DNA of 64,000 nucleotides from UBA2330 sp049293015. GTDB taxonomy: Bacteria > Bacteroidota > Ignavibacteria > Tepidaquicellales > Tepidaquicellaceae. Of this stretch, positions 63,971 through 64,000 are shown in pieces. The DNA lies in NCBI GenBank assembly GCA_049293015.1, contig JBATSB010000210.1, positions 8,143 through 72,142 of the forward strand, given 5' to 3'. Positions within the stretch are counted from its first letter, which is position 1, and each line of letters starts with the position of its first letter. The notes under the pieces were generated by a model. That model made no database searches. It had not been told where the DNA came from and saw only the letters and a list, made by a program, of their open reading frames with translations. A program made the translations under genes and the position numbers.

Positions 63971-64000
63971 ATAAATTCTATTTGTTTTAGAAATATTACT

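Overview
The window looks like a chromosomal segment of an AT-rich member of the Bacteroidota/Chlorobiota/Ignavibacteria group, most likely an Ignavibacteria-type bacterium (inference). The clues are two giant gingipain-like (C25) proteins with type IX secretion C-terminal sorting domains, a short SigA/RpoD-type sigma factor, Wzi-family outer-membrane proteins, many convergent or divergent small operons separated by AT-rich spacers, and a dockerin-like C-terminal module. No rRNA genes, CRISPR array, prophage or intact transposase is visible. The left end is intergenic; the right end stops in a hairpin-containing spacer.

Layout. 0-11 kb: a family 2 glycosyltransferase, then two tandem paralogous ~1,620-residue C25 peptidase-like surface proteins carrying an ILEI/PANDER-like domain. 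11-16 kb (minus strand): a three-gene operon for a CtpE-like P-type ATPase, a dicarboxylate/amino-acid:cation symporter and a lipoprotein glutathione peroxidase. 16-20 kb: repeat-rich spacers (27-bp palindromic arrays, nine 21-bp tandem repeats, a 121-bp MITE-like element) around a dimethylformamidase-like membrane-anchored protein and a cytoplasmic GH5-like hydrolase. 20-23.4 kb: plsC-gatC-kdsB-pyrG, a housekeeping cluster joining CTP supply to CMP-KDO synthesis. 23.4-33 kb: accessory region with a GNAT protein, an orphan HicB, a 5'-truncated hydrolase, DUF1254 and other lipoproteins, and a cassette of ECF sigma factor, membrane protein, Spy-like protein, EF-hand lipoprotein and MacAB-type ABC exporter. 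33-34 kb: a HigBA toxin-antitoxin pair. 34-38.7 kb: a Mn/Zn/Fe ABC uptake operon headed by an MntR-type repressor, with a permease that itself ends in an MntR-like domain. 38.9-47.4 kb: a LamG/P-domain/dockerin-like secreted protein, metallophosphoesterase, di-heme cytochrome c, RdgB, sialidase-like protein, tRNA-Arg(ACG) and an esterase. 47.4-55.6 kb (minus strand): rpsL-rpsG-fusA-tRNA-Ile(TAT)-tuf-rpsJ-rplC-rplD-rplW, ending at a terminator, followed by a frameshifted PIN gene and rpoD. 55.7-64 kb: two Wzi-family proteins, a radical SAM enzyme, yigZ with a duplicated 3' fragment and a REP doublet, pcm, diadenylate cyclase cdaA and a methyltransferase.

Most striking non-gene signal: two copies of a long nested palindrome (about 11.12-11.37 kb and 46.42-46.66 kb). 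Their outer arms differ at positions that keep base pairing, and their inner arms are unrelated in sequence yet still pair, so structure rather than sequence seems to be preserved. Two GTAG-headed palindrome families resemble REP sequences mobilised by RAYT transposases. Other points worth checking are a tRNA-Ile with a UAU anticodon inside the str operon, the MntR-like domain fused to the metal permease, the ILEI domain in the C25 proteins and the frameshift in the PIN gene. All functional calls come from reading motifs in the translated sequence; no database search was possible.
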